Shown here: positions 26,465-34,301 of the stretch, piece by piece
Numbering within the stretch: the first letter of the stretch is position 1
Layout: each line of letters begins with the position of its first letter
Assembly (NCBI RefSeq): GCF_014647895.1
Contig: NZ_BMQB01000005.1
Span: 365,551-429,550, forward strand
From: Pilimelia anulata
Lineage (GTDB): Bacteria; Actinomycetota; Actinomycetes; Mycobacteriales; Micromonosporaceae
Reading direction: 5' to 3'
Length of the DNA: 64,000 nucleotides
Position numbers and translations under genes: made by a program
Notes under the pieces: model-generated
Seen by the model: only the letters and a program-made list of their open reading frames with translations
What the model was told of the DNA's origin: nothing
Databases searched by the model: none

Positions 26465-27301
26465 GTGCGTCCGAAGAGTCTGCTCGCCGCCGCCGCGGCC
26501 GCGATCCTGGCCGGCACCGCCGCGCCGGCCGCCGCGGGCCCGCCGCCCGCCGGGGAGTACGCCGGCATCGTCAACCTCTGGACGTGCTCGGGCTCGCTGG
26601 TCCGGTTCACGCAGTCCGCCGACACCGACCGGGCGCTCGTCCTGACCAACGGCCACTGCTGGGAGAAGGGCTTCCCCACGGCCGACCAGGTGATCTACCG
26701 GGAGCCCAGCAAGCGCACGGCGCTCGTCCTCCCGCCGGACGGCGACGGCACCGGCACCGGCTTCCCGGCCGACCGGATCGAGTACGGCACCATGCGCGAC
26801 ACCGACGCGCTGATCTACCGCCTCGCCGCCACGTACGCCGAGGTCCGCGAGCGCACCGGGATCTCCGCGCTGACCCTCGCCGCCCGCCCGCCCGCGCCCG
26901 GCATCCGGATCGTGGTCACCTCCGGCGCGAAGAAGAAGATCTACCGCTGCACGTACGACAAGCAGGTCCACCGGCTCAAGGAGGGCACCTGGGTCTGGCG
27001 GGACGCGATCCGCTACCCGGAGTGCCCCGTGATCCCCGGCACCTCCGGCTCCCCGATCGTGGACCCGGCCACCGGCCTCGTCGTCGGCGTCAACAACACC
27101 ACGCCGATGGGCGGCGGCAACTGCCAGTTCAACAACCCGTGCGAGGTGGACGAGGACGGCCGGGTCACGGTCACCCCGAAGGCGGGCTACGGCACGCAGA
27201 CGTACCTGTTCACCGAGTGCCTCAACGAGCGCCGGGAGATCGACCCGACCACCCCCACCTGCCGGCTCCCGAAACCGCCGACACCCACCCCCACCCGATA
27301 A
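26465..27301 (+). CDS. Secreted trypsin-like serine protease (S1 family)
   Basis: 278 residues starting at a GTG with a GAAGGGG ribosome binding site. A signal peptide (MRPKSLLAAAAAAILAGTAA, cleavage near APAAA-G) leads to a mature protein with catalytic His in TNGHCW, probable Asp in DTDALIY and Ser in GTSGSP. Cysteines near both ends could form disulfides. It ends in a Pro/Thr-rich tail. Nine bases separate it from a second secreted protease, so they are probably cotranscribed. Exported and active outside the cell. Confidence 0.85.
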   Translation: MRPKSLLAAAAAAILAGTAAPAAAGPPPAGEYAGIVNLWTCSGSLVRFTQSADTDRALVLTNGHCWEKGFPTADQVIYREPSKRTALVLPPDGDGTGTGFPADRIEYGTMRDTDALIYRLAATYAEVRERTGISALTLAARPPAPGIRIVVTSGAKKKIYRCTYDKQVHRLKEGTWVWRDAIRYPECPVIPGTSGSPIVDPATGLVVGVNNTTPMGGGNCQFNNPCEVDEDGRVTVTPKAGYGTQTYLFTECLNERREIDPTTPTCRLPKPPTPTPTR

Positions 27302-27310
27302 GGACTTGCC

Positions 27311-28102
27311 GTGAACCGAATCCTCTGGACCCTCTGCGCCCCGCTCGCGATCACCGCGCTGCTCCCGGCGACCGGCGTCGCCGCCGCGCACCGCGCCGCC
27401 GACCCGACGCCGTCCACCCGCATCGTCGGCGGCAAGGAGCTGACGTCGCTGGAGCAGAACCCCGGCGCCACCGGCCTGCACGTGAAGACGGACATCCCCG
27501 GCAACGGCGGCTTCATCTGCGGCTCCATGCGCATCGGCCCGACCTGGGTGCTGACCGCGAAACACTGCATCATGGACAAGTACACCTACACCCAGGTGTC
27601 CACCAACACCATCAAGCGCAGCGAGGGCCCGCGGCCCAACATCGTCCGGGTCATCAAGCACCCGAAGAAGATCGACCTGGCGCTGGTCGAGATCGACGAC
27701 GCGAACGCCCCCGGCAAGATCCTGCCGTACAGCGACAAGGGCCCGGCCATCGGTTCGTCGGTCCTCAACTACGGCTGGGGCCGGGTCGACCCGGACAACC
27801 CGAGCCCGGTGCTGAAGGTCGCCGAGGGTACCGTCGCGCGCTACTCGCAGAGCCCGGTCACCAGCCCCATCGACCTGACCGAGGGCGTCGACCTCATCTT
27901 CAAGCCGGTGGACGGCCTCTGCTGGCTGGGCGACTCCGGCGGCCCGCTGCTGGACCGGACCGGCGCCGTCGTCGGCGTCACGTCGTGGAGCAACGGCAAC
28001 GGCACCATGAACGGGATCTGCGCCCACCTCTCCCTGGCCCACCAGGGCACCGCGAAGTGGATCGCCGACACGACCGGCATCAAGCCGGGGACGCGGTTCT
28101 GA
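27311..28102 (+). CDS. Secreted trypsin-like serine protease (chymotrypsin clan)
   Basis: 263 residues. Signal peptide of about 26 residues, then a propeptide and RIVGGKE, the classical trypsin activation site. Catalytic residues are His in TAKHC, Asp in KIDLALVEI and Ser in GDSGGPLL. GTG at 27311 with an AAGGA ribosome binding site. Unlike the preceding gene it looks like a true zymogen that needs cleavage at Arg-Ile. The pair may form an extracellular proteolytic set. Confidence 0.92.
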   Translation: MNRILWTLCAPLAITALLPATGVAAAHRAADPTPSTRIVGGKELTSLEQNPGATGLHVKTDIPGNGGFICGSMRIGPTWVLTAKHCIMDKYTYTQVSTNTIKRSEGPRPNIVRVIKHPKKIDLALVEIDDANAPGKILPYSDKGPAIGSSVLNYGWGRVDPDNPSPVLKVAEGTVARYSQSPVTSPIDLTEGVDLIFKPVDGLCWLGDSGGPLLDRTGAVVGVTSWSNGNGTMNGICAHLSLAHQGTAKWIADTTGIKPGTRF

Positions 28103-28142
28103 GGTCCCGGACCCCGCGATCGGCCCGTTCGTGGGAGGCCGA

Positions 28143-28189
28143 GGCGTGGGCGCGCCGGCCCCTTCGATCGGGGCCGGCGCGCCCACGCC
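28143..28189. terminator. Strong bidirectional hairpin terminator
   Basis: 20-bp perfect arms (28143-28162 with 28170-28189) and a 7-nt loop, between the protease operon and the convergent secreted-protein gene. Among the longest perfect stems in the window. Confidence 0.8.
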
Positions 28190-28223
28190 GGTCACCGGCC
28201 GGTCGGCGCCCGGTCGACGTGGG

Positions 28224-28577
28224 TCAGGTGCAGGCGAACTGGCGGGAGTTGTACCCGCCCTCGATGGACCAGTACTTGGTCGCGCTGCTCGTGCACTGGT
28301 AGTTGGCCCCGCCGGTGCCGGTGGCGACGGTCGTCCAGGTGCCGGTCGGGTTCACCGGCAGGGGCCCGTCGTACCGCCGGATCTGGATCGGCTGCGGCGT
28401 CGACTGGGTACCGCAGACCAGGTAGTGGTAGGCCCCCAACTGCCCGCCGGCGAGCGTCATGCCGCGGCGGGGGTGGCACGCGCGGGCCTCCGCCGGGGCG
28501 GCGACCACCGCCGTACCGGCAATGACGGCGCCGACCGCCACGGCCGCCGCGCTGATGCGGCGCATCCGCTGGAACAT
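28224..28577 (-). CDS. Small secreted protein of unknown function
   Basis: 117 residues from an ATG with a GAGGAG ribosome binding site. The first 33 residues form a signal peptide (Arg-rich start, then AAAVAVGAVIAG, cleavage near AEA-R). The mature part of about 84 residues is rich in Tyr, Gly and Thr and has four Cys (in ACHP, LVCG, YQCTS and FACT), consistent with two disulfides. I do not recognise the family. The four-Cys pattern and size recall secreted inhibitors, and it faces two secreted proteases across a terminator, but no inhibitor signature is visible. Confidence 0.75.
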   Translation of the reverse strand: MFQRMRRISAAAVAVGAVIAGTAVVAAPAEARACHPRRGMTLAGGQLGAYHYLVCGTQSTPQPIQIRRYDGPLPVNPTGTWTTVATGTGGANYQCTSSATKYWSIEGGYNSRQFACT

Positions 28578-29034
28578 CGGGACTCTCCTCACGTCACCCG
28601 GGCGGTCCGCGACCGCCACCGGAGCGGGTGCCCGGCCGGCGGGGCGCCGCGTTCGTACGTCGGGCGGGCGCCGGGTGGCCGGAGTCATGGCCGCCCACAG
28701 TGGATCGGACCGCGGGCCCATGACGGCACAGGCTGATTTGGAAAGGCTAACCTAATTTCCGAGTGCGGAGCAGTGCCGGCGACCGCACCACCCGCAAGCG
28801 TGACGCCGGCCGGGCGACGGCATCGTCGCCGCACCCCGACTCCGGTCAACGGCCGCGGATCGGCCGGCACCGGGCCGCCCGGATCGGGGGCGGGCTGGTC
28901 GGGCCGAACCCTTGCCGCGGGCGGACGGATCGGGTCGGAGCCTGGCCACCGAACGCCGACACCGACCCGCCATGAGGTCAGCGACGTCATGGCGCCCCCG
29001 AAAGGTAGTTGTGGTCGGCGGGCAGGATGGTGGC
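28578..29034. other. Divergent intergenic region with an iron-box-like site
   Basis: 457 bp between two divergent small genes. I see no convincing gene. It must hold both promoters; the one distinctive element is the DtxR/IdeR-like site at 28737-28755. Confidence 0.5.
28737..28755. promoter_or_regulatory. Candidate iron box (IdeR/DmdR site)
   Basis: The 19-mer TTTGGAAAGGCTAACCTAA matches the IdeR/DmdR consensus TTAGGTTAGGCTAACCTAA at 16 of 19 positions, with a complete right half. It is 160 bp upstream of the secreted-protein ATG (28577) and 280 bp upstream of the zinc-ribbon gene. Iron control of either gene is inference. Confidence 0.55.
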
Positions 29035-29424
29035 ATGACGCTGTTCGTGTGCGGCCGGTGCGGCGCGCGGCTGACCGCGAACGTGGCGGAGATGCCCCTG
29101 CCGACCGCCCAGACCGAGGCGGGCCCGCTTGTGCCCGCCGGCCGGTACGCGACCGCCCCGCCGCCGCCCGGCGACCCGGCGCAGCGCGGAATCGTGGTCC
29201 TGAACCCCGCGGACGTCGTCCACCTGGAACCGCACCCCGAATCCGCCCGCTCCGCGGGCTGCTGCGGCCCGGCCGGCGGCGACGGCTGGAACCGGCGCTG
29301 CCGCTGCGGCGCCGATGTGGCGGTGCTGGCGGCCGACTGCTGGCAGGCGGCCGAGGTCCGGCTGAACCCGGGGCTGACCCGCCGCGCCCGCGGCCCGGCG
29401 CCGCGCGGACCGGTACTGCGTTGA
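29035..29424 (+). CDS. Small zinc-ribbon-like protein of unknown function
   Basis: 129 residues. CGRCG at the N-terminus and CRCG with nearby Cys residues (GCCGP, ADCW) toward the C-terminus look like one or two zinc-binding knuckles. It has no signal peptide or membrane segment. The ATG has an AGGA element at a reasonable distance. It converges with the ArsI gene 28 bp downstream. Family not recognised; similar short Cys-rich proteins are common in actinomycetes. Confidence 0.7.
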   Translation: MTLFVCGRCGARLTANVAEMPLPTAQTEAGPLVPAGRYATAPPPPGDPAQRGIVVLNPADVVHLEPHPESARSAGCCGPAGGDGWNRRCRCGADVAVLAADCWQAAEVRLNPGLTRRARGPAPRGPVLR

Positions 29425-29452
29425 CCGCTGCCGCGCGGCCCCCCGCTGGGCG

Positions 29453-29911
29453 TCAGCAGCAGCCCGCCGGTGCCCCGGCGGTGACCGGCCGGCCGGCGCC
29501 GGCCGGGGTGCAGCACGCCGCGCCGGCCGGCTTGTCGCGCCGGTCGGCGTCGGCCTTGACGGTGTACACCTCCCACGGCTCGCCGCCGGGCCCGCGGACC
29601 CACACCTTGTCCTGCAACGCGTAGCAGCACTCGGTGTCGTTCTCGGCCACCGTGGCCAGCCCGGCGCCGGCCAGCCGCTCGGCGGCGGCCTCGACCTCCG
29701 CCCCGGTGAGGACCTCGACCCCGAGGTGGTCCAGCGCGGTCGGCTCGCCGGCGGCACCGTCGAGGAGGACCAGCTTGAGCGGCGGGTCCGCGACGGCGAA
29801 GTTGGCGTAGCCCGGCCGGCGCTTCGCGGGCTCCACCCCGAACAGCCTGGTGTAGAAGGCCACGGAGCCCTCCAGGTCGGACACCCGCAGCGCGAGTTGA
29901 ACACGGGACAT
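29453..29911 (-). CDS. arsI: ArsI/CadI-type VOC dioxygenase (organoarsenical C-As lyase candidate)
   Basis: 152 residues with the vicinal oxygen chelate fold: SRVQLALRVSDLEGSVAFYT at the start and LDHLGVEV in the middle. NDTECCYALQDKVWVRGPGG contains the vicinal Cys pair that binds trivalent organoarsenicals in ArsI. Fe(II)-dependent ArsI splits methylarsenite to arsenite. Two more Cys pairs (ACC, GCC) occur in the C-terminal tail. It is divergent from arsR across a 101-bp promoter region, which places it in the arsenic regulon. CadI annotation in mycobacteria refers to the same family. Confidence 0.88.
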   Translation of the reverse strand: MSRVQLALRVSDLEGSVAFYTRLFGVEPAKRRPGYANFAVADPPLKLVLLDGAAGEPTALDHLGVEVLTGAEVEAAAERLAGAGLATVAENDTECCYALQDKVWVRGPGGEPWEVYTVKADADRRDKPAGAACCTPAGAGRPVTAGAPAGCC

Positions 29912-30012
29912 GGCAATTCTCCCGACCGCCGGTCACCCGGCTTCTGCTTAGATGGCTATCGAATCAGGGTCCCAGCCTTGCACGCTGTTTCGAGAACTGT
30001 CAAGCTAGAAGC
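29912..30012. promoter_or_regulatory. Divergent arsenic-regulon promoter region
   Basis: 101 bp, clearly more A+T-rich than its flanks, between arsI and arsR. It should contain both promoters and ArsR operators. An imperfect dyad GATGGCTATC (about 29951-29960) and AT-rich sequence around 29990-30008 are candidates; I cannot fix the site. Confidence 0.5.
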
Positions 30013-30372
30013 ATGTCGAAACAAGAGCTGCCGGTGGTGAACCCCGGCGCCGTCGCCTGCTGCCCGCCGCTGTCGGTCAGCCCGCTCGACGCCGCGCAGG
30101 CCGCGACGGTGGCGCCGATGTTCAAGGCGATGGGGGACCCGGTCCGGCTGCGCCTGCTCTCGCTGATCGCCTCGGCGCCCGAGGTCTGCGTGTGCGACCT
30201 GACCGCGGGCTTCGCCCTGTCCGGCCCGACGATCTCCCACCACCTGCGGGTACTGCGCGAGGCCGGCCTCATCGCCGGCGAGCGCCGCGGCACCTGGGTC
30301 TGGTACCGCGTCCGCCCCGACGCGCTCCGCCAACTCGGCGCGCTGCTCGCCCTCGCCACCCCCGCCACGTGA
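30013..30372 (+). CDS. arsR: ArsR-family arsenic-responsive repressor
   Basis: 119 residues with a winged helix: MFKAMGDPVRLRLLSLI, then the As-sensing EVCVCDL, then the recognition helix TISHHLRVLREAGL. Cys pairs are present both in the alpha-3 motif CVC and near the N-terminus (ACCPP), a combination seen in actinobacterial ArsR. Arsenite binding releases it from DNA. Its stop overlaps the aquaporin GTG by 4 bp, making it the first gene of the operon. Confidence 0.94.
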   Translation: MSKQELPVVNPGAVACCPPLSVSPLDAAQAATVAPMFKAMGDPVRLRLLSLIASAPEVCVCDLTAGFALSGPTISHHLRVLREAGLIAGERRGTWVWYRVRPDALRQLGALLALATPAT

Positions 30373-31127
30373 CCGCCCCGCCGCTCGCCCGCCGCCTGCT
30401 CGCCGAGTTCACCGGTACCGCGCTGCTCGTCCTCGCCGTCGTCGGCTCCGGGATCATGGCCGAGACCCTGTCCCCGCACGACGCCGCCGTCCGGCTGCTG
30501 GCGAACTCCCTCGCCACCGCGCTGGCCCTCGGCGCGCTGATCCTGACGTTCGGCCCGGTCTCCGGCGCCCACCTCAACCCGCTGGTGTCCGCCGCCGACT
30601 GGTGGCTGGGCCGCCGCCGCGGCACCGGCCTCACCGCCCGCGCGCTCGGCGGCTACGTACCGGCGCAGGTCACCGGCGCGATCGCCGGCGCCGTCCTGGC
30701 CAACACGATGTTCGACCTGCCGCCGGTCAGCCTCGCCCACACCGCCCGCACCGGCGCCCACCTGTGGCTGGCCGAGGCTGTCGCCACGACCGGCCTGATC
30801 GCCCTGATCTTCGCCCTGGCCCGCTCCGGCCGGACCGCGCAGGCGCCCGCGGCGGTGGGCGCGTACATCGGCGCGGCGTACTGGTTCACGTCCTCGACGG
30901 CGTTCGCCAACCCCGCGGCCACCGTCGGGCGCGCGTTCTCCGACACGTTCACCGGCATCGCGCCGGGTTCGGTACCGGGCTTCGTGGGCGCCCAGGTGGC
31001 CGGCCTGCTGCTGGCACTCGGCCTGCTGGCGGCGCTCTACCCGTCGGCCGGGGGTGCCGCCGACGTGGTCGTCCCGCACGACGATCCGCCGACTGTCGAC
31101 ACCGAGGAGGCCACCCGTGGCCGGTAG
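30369..31127 (+). CDS. aqpS: Aquaglyceroporin AqpS-like channel
   Basis: 252 residues with six hydrophobic segments and the two half-helix motifs of the MIP family: HLNPLVSAADWW and AFANPAATVGRAF. The second is a standard NPA; in the first the Ala is replaced by Leu (NPL). In ars operons AqpS lets arsenite, made by the neighbouring arsenate reductase, flow out, replacing an ArsB/Acr3 pump, which is absent here. Start is a GTG inside the arsR stop. Overlaps arsC by 11 bp. Confidence 0.92.
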   Translation: MTAPPLARRLLAEFTGTALLVLAVVGSGIMAETLSPHDAAVRLLANSLATALALGALILTFGPVSGAHLNPLVSAADWWLGRRRGTGLTARALGGYVPAQVTGAIAGAVLANTMFDLPPVSLAHTARTGAHLWLAEAVATTGLIALIFALARSGRTAQAPAAVGAYIGAAYWFTSSTAFANPAATVGRAFSDTFTGIAPGSVPGFVGAQVAGLLLALGLLAALYPSAGGAADVVVPHDDPPTVDTEEATRGR

Positions 31128-31524
31128 GCCGAGCGTGCTGTTCGTGTGCGTCCACAATGCCGGCCGGTCGCGGATGGCCGCCGGGTGGCTGCGTCATCTC
31201 GGCGGCGACCGGGTCGAGGTCCGGTCGGCCGGGTCGGCGCCGGGGGAGCGGGTCAACCCCACGGCCGTACGGGTGATGGCCGAGGTCGGCATCGACATAA
31301 GCTCGGGCGCTCCGACGGCGTTGAGCCGGGAGTGGGTGGAGGCGGCCGATGTCGTCGTCACGATGGGCTGCGGCGACACCTGCCCGGTGTTCCCGGGCAA
31401 GCGGTACGAGGACTGGGCCCTCACCGACCCGGCCGGCCAACCCCTCGACGTGGTCCGCCGGGTACGCGACGAGATCAGAACCCGCGTGCAACACCTGCTG
31501 ACCGACCTGACTGGCACCGGATGA
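31117..31524 (+). CDS. arsC: Arsenate reductase, low-molecular-weight phosphatase type
   Basis: 135 residues. CVHNAGR is the C-x5-R phosphatase loop with Cys11; MGCGDTCP supplies Cys85 and Cys89, giving the three-cysteine relay of thioredoxin-coupled ArsC. It reduces As(V) to As(III), which AqpS then passes out. GTG at 31117 follows GAGGAGG and overlaps the aqpS end by 11 bp. An upstream in-frame start exists but lies deeper in aqpS and lacks this ribosome binding site. Confidence 0.94.
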   Translation: MAGRPSVLFVCVHNAGRSRMAAGWLRHLGGDRVEVRSAGSAPGERVNPTAVRVMAEVGIDISSGAPTALSREWVEAADVVVTMGCGDTCPVFPGKRYEDWALTDPAGQPLDVVRRVRDEIRTRVQHLLTDLTGTG

Positions 31525-32444
31525 GCAACCCGCCGCATCTCCCCGCGAGCCCGCGCGCGACCGCCGGCCGACTCACCCCGGGCGACATCGCCGCCCTGTA
31601 CCGGACCATCGATGACCTGGTAACCCTCGACACCATCCGGGGATCGACCGGTCTCGCCCCCCGCGCCGCCGCGGAGTTCCGGACGGCGGCAGCGCGACTC
31701 GGCGCCGACCCGCGGGCCGCCCGCGACGCGGCCGCGGTCGTCGCCGAGCTGGGCGAGGTCGCCGCCTGGATCGCCCACGACGCCGACGACCAGCCGGCGT
31801 CCCGTCGGCTCGCCGGCGAGGCACTGCTGATCGCACGCCGCGCGGGCGACGTGAACATGGAGCGGTTCCTCGTCTCGCACCTGTCCATGCAGGCCGCCCA
31901 CCTCGGCCGGGGCACCGAGGCCCTGGCGCTGGCGGACCGGGCGCTCGCCGGGGGGCCGCGATCCAAGCGGGTACGGGCGATGTTCGCCGTCCGTCGCGCC
32001 CGCGGCCTGGCGCTGCTCGGCGACCGGGATGCCGCCCTCGATGCTCTGGCCGCCGCGCGGTCACTGCTGGCCGACAGCGTCCGGATCGAGGACCCACAGT
32101 GGACGTGGTGGCTGCACGAGGCCGAGTTGGCCATCCACGAGGCGCGGATCCGGGCAGCCGTCGGCGACCTGCGCGGCGCGGTGGACCTGTCGGCGCGGAG
32201 CGTGGCGGTGCTGCCCCCGCGGCAGGGCCGGGACGCGGCACTGTACCGAGCGTGGCTGCTGCACGACCTGGTGGCCGTCGGGGCGTGGTCGGACGCGTCC
32301 GGGGTGGCGGGGGAGCTGCGCGCCCGGGGCGGGGCAGCGCGCACGGCGCGGGTGGCCGGCATCGTCGCCCGAACGCTCGCCCTGGCCGAGCGGGCGGCCG
32401 CGCCGACGGCGGTCAAGGATGCGCTGCACGCGCTCGCCGTTTGA
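31521..32444 (+). CDS. TPR-like helical protein translationally coupled to arsC
   Basis: 307 residues, all-helical with Ala-rich repeat pairs (for example LAGEALLIARRAGD, ALALADRALAG, RRARGLALLGDRDAALDAL). This resembles the TPR half of actinomycete XRE-TPR regulators, but no helix-turn-helix precedes it. Its ATG overlaps the arsC stop by 4 bp, so it is read from the ars mRNA. No arsenic-binding Cys cluster is seen; the protein has essentially no cysteine. Function unknown; protein-protein scaffold is the most that can be said. Confidence 0.75.
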   Translation: MSNPPHLPASPRATAGRLTPGDIAALYRTIDDLVTLDTIRGSTGLAPRAAAEFRTAAARLGADPRAARDAAAVVAELGEVAAWIAHDADDQPASRRLAGEALLIARRAGDVNMERFLVSHLSMQAAHLGRGTEALALADRALAGGPRSKRVRAMFAVRRARGLALLGDRDAALDALAAARSLLADSVRIEDPQWTWWLHEAELAIHEARIRAAVGDLRGAVDLSARSVAVLPPRQGRDAALYRAWLLHDLVAVGAWSDASGVAGELRARGGAARTARVAGIVARTLALAERAAAPTAVKDALHALAV

Positions 32445-32562
32445 CGCCGTCGAGAACGGCGAATGTTCGCCTTTCGGGCGCAGGTTGTCCCCGGGATGTC
32501 CCCATACGGGGAGTGACCGGGATTTGATCTACGTTTGAGCGGTTTTTCCCAGCTCAGCAGGG

Positions 32563-32635
32563 TGCCCCCGACAGGAATCGAACCTGCGACCTGCGGTTTA
32601 GGAAACCGTTGCTCTATCCCCTGAGCTACGAGGGC
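32563..32635 (-). tRNA. tRNA-Arg (anticodon CCT)
   Basis: 73 bp on the minus strand folding into a full cloverleaf: acceptor GCCCTCG/CGGGGGC with one T-G pair, D-stem GCTC/GAGC, anticodon loop TTCCTAA giving CCT (reads AGG), and T-loop TTCGATT. The anticodon stem has an A-C mismatch at its outer pair. CCA is not encoded. AGG is a rare codon in such GC-rich genomes. Confidence 0.95.
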
Positions 32636-32899
32636 GCGCGAGCACTCAGCCTACACGCCCCACCCACCCCGCCGACCCCCGCCGCATCACCGGCCCCGGC
32701 CCCCGCCGATCCCCGCTCCCACCCCCCACCCGGCGGTACGATCCGCAAGAAAGCCCTGCAAATCCGGTCGTCCCACGCAGTACCGGAGCGCACTGCTTCC
32801 GGTCCCGCGCGGCCGCCGCGACGAGCAGCCCACCCCGGCCCGTGCCGGTACCCCGCCGAGGCGGGGACGGTCGGACCCCGCGCACCTCCGGAGGGCACC

Positions 32900-33571
32900 A
32901 TGGCCAAGCACGGGACCATTCGCGCCGGTACCAACCTCACCCCGGCGGACCTGCCGCCCCTCGACGTCGCCACCACCCCCGCCGCGGAGATGAATGCCGC
33001 CGGGATGGCCGCGGCCGGCATGGCCGCCGAGCGGCCGGTGATCGAGGAGGCGCCGTTCGCGTGGCGGGCGCTGGCCGTGCTGGGGGCGGCCACGATGGCG
33101 TTCGGGATCGCGGCGCTGGCCTGGCCGAACGCGTCGATCACCGTGCTGGCGGTCATGCTGGGGGCCTGGCTGCTGGTGGCCGGGTTCGCGCGGATCCTCG
33201 GGGCGTTCCTGCCGCGCGGCGGCGGGGTGGGGGAGCACGTCATGTCCGGGGTGACCGGGGTGGTGTTCCTCATCGCGGGGGTCGCCTGCCTGCGGGACCT
33301 CGCCCGGGGCGTGGGGCTGCTGGCGGCGATCGTGGCCGTGGCGTGGATGCTCAGCGGGGTGTCCGCGATGATCATGGCGTTCCGGGCCGGGGGCGGGGCG
33401 CGGATGGCGTTGGTGGCGCTCGGGCTGGTGTCGCTGGCGGTCGGGATCATGTTCCTGGTCATGCCCGAGATGTCGCTGACCGCGCTCGTGCTGATGATCG
33501 GGATCAGCGCGCTCGCGATCGGGGCCATCGAGGTGGCGTCGGCGTTCCAGCTCCGCCGGGCGCTGCCCTAG
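32900..33571 (+). CDS. HdeD-like membrane protein
   Basis: 223 residues. A polar N-terminal tail of about 50 residues precedes six hydrophobic segments arranged in pairs (for example ALAVLGAATMAFGIAALAW and MALVALGLVSLAVGIMFLV), typical of the HdeD/DUF308 family associated with acid stress. ATG at 32900 has a GGAGGG ribosome binding site. The K+ channel gene starts directly after its stop, so the two are cotranscribed. Confidence 0.82.
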   Translation: MAKHGTIRAGTNLTPADLPPLDVATTPAAEMNAAGMAAAGMAAERPVIEEAPFAWRALAVLGAATMAFGIAALAWPNASITVLAVMLGAWLLVAGFARILGAFLPRGGGVGEHVMSGVTGVVFLIAGVACLRDLARGVGLLAAIVAVAWMLSGVSAMIMAFRAGGGARMALVALGLVSLAVGIMFLVMPEMSLTALVLMIGISALAIGAIEVASAFQLRRALP

Positions 33572-34222
33572 GTGGCGGGCGGGGCGCGCCGTCCGGCCGT
33601 CACCCTGGTCGCCCTGCTGCTGGTGTACGCGCTGATCGTCGCGTTCGACACGACGGCGTTCACCGGGCCGCTGCGGATCGCCGGGGTGGCGGTGGCGCTG
33701 GTCGGCGCGCTGCGCTGGCGGCGCCGCCGGCTCGCCCCGGCGCTGGCCGTGGCCGGGGTCGCGTTCGGGCTCAGCGTCGCCGCGTCGGTCACCGGGGCCG
33801 GCGACCTCGCGGTGGCGCTGTCCGCGGGGGCGATGCTGCTGGTCGTCGCCGCGGCGACCGCGGCCGTCGGCCGTACGGTGCTGCGGCCCGCGACCGAGGA
33901 GCAGGCCGTGGCGGGGGCACTGTCGGTGTACCTGCTGCTGGCGCTGTTCTTCGCCACCCTGCACCAGCTCCTCGCCGCGGTGACCGCCGGGCCGTACGTG
34001 CACGGGGTGGACCGGGCCGACGACACCGCCGGCTTCCTCTACTTCAGCGTCATCACGATCACGACCGTCGGGCTGGGCGACCTCACCCCGGTGGGGGACG
34101 CGGCCCGGGCGGTCACGCTGTCCGAGGCGCTGGTCGGGCAGTTGTACCTGGTGGCGATCGTCGGCGCGGTGGTCAGCGCCTGGACCCGCAAGCCCCGCCC
34201 CGACCACCCGGACCCACACTGA
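33572..34222 (+). CDS. Potassium-channel-like protein with TVGLGD filter
   Basis: 216 residues. Hydrophobic segments in the N-terminal half, then a pore loop FSVITITTVGLGDLTPVG followed by a last membrane helix. The selectivity filter is TVGLGD rather than TVGYGD: Leu replaces Tyr, a variant that occurs in some channel families. No cytoplasmic RCK domain is present. GTG starts immediately after the HdeD-like stop codon. Probably a membrane ion channel involved in membrane potential or stress. Confidence 0.83.
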   Translation: MAGGARRPAVTLVALLLVYALIVAFDTTAFTGPLRIAGVAVALVGALRWRRRRLAPALAVAGVAFGLSVAASVTGAGDLAVALSAGAMLLVVAAATAAVGRTVLRPATEEQAVAGALSVYLLLALFFATLHQLLAAVTAGPYVHGVDRADDTAGFLYFSVITITTVGLGDLTPVGDAARAVTLSEALVGQLYLVAIVGAVVSAWTRKPRPDHPDPH

Positions 34223-34301
34223 GCCCCGCGGCGCCGTCCGCCGGCCGCCTCGCGACCCGCCGCCTCGACCGTGCCGCGACCCGGCCGAAGCGAGCAGCGG
34301 G

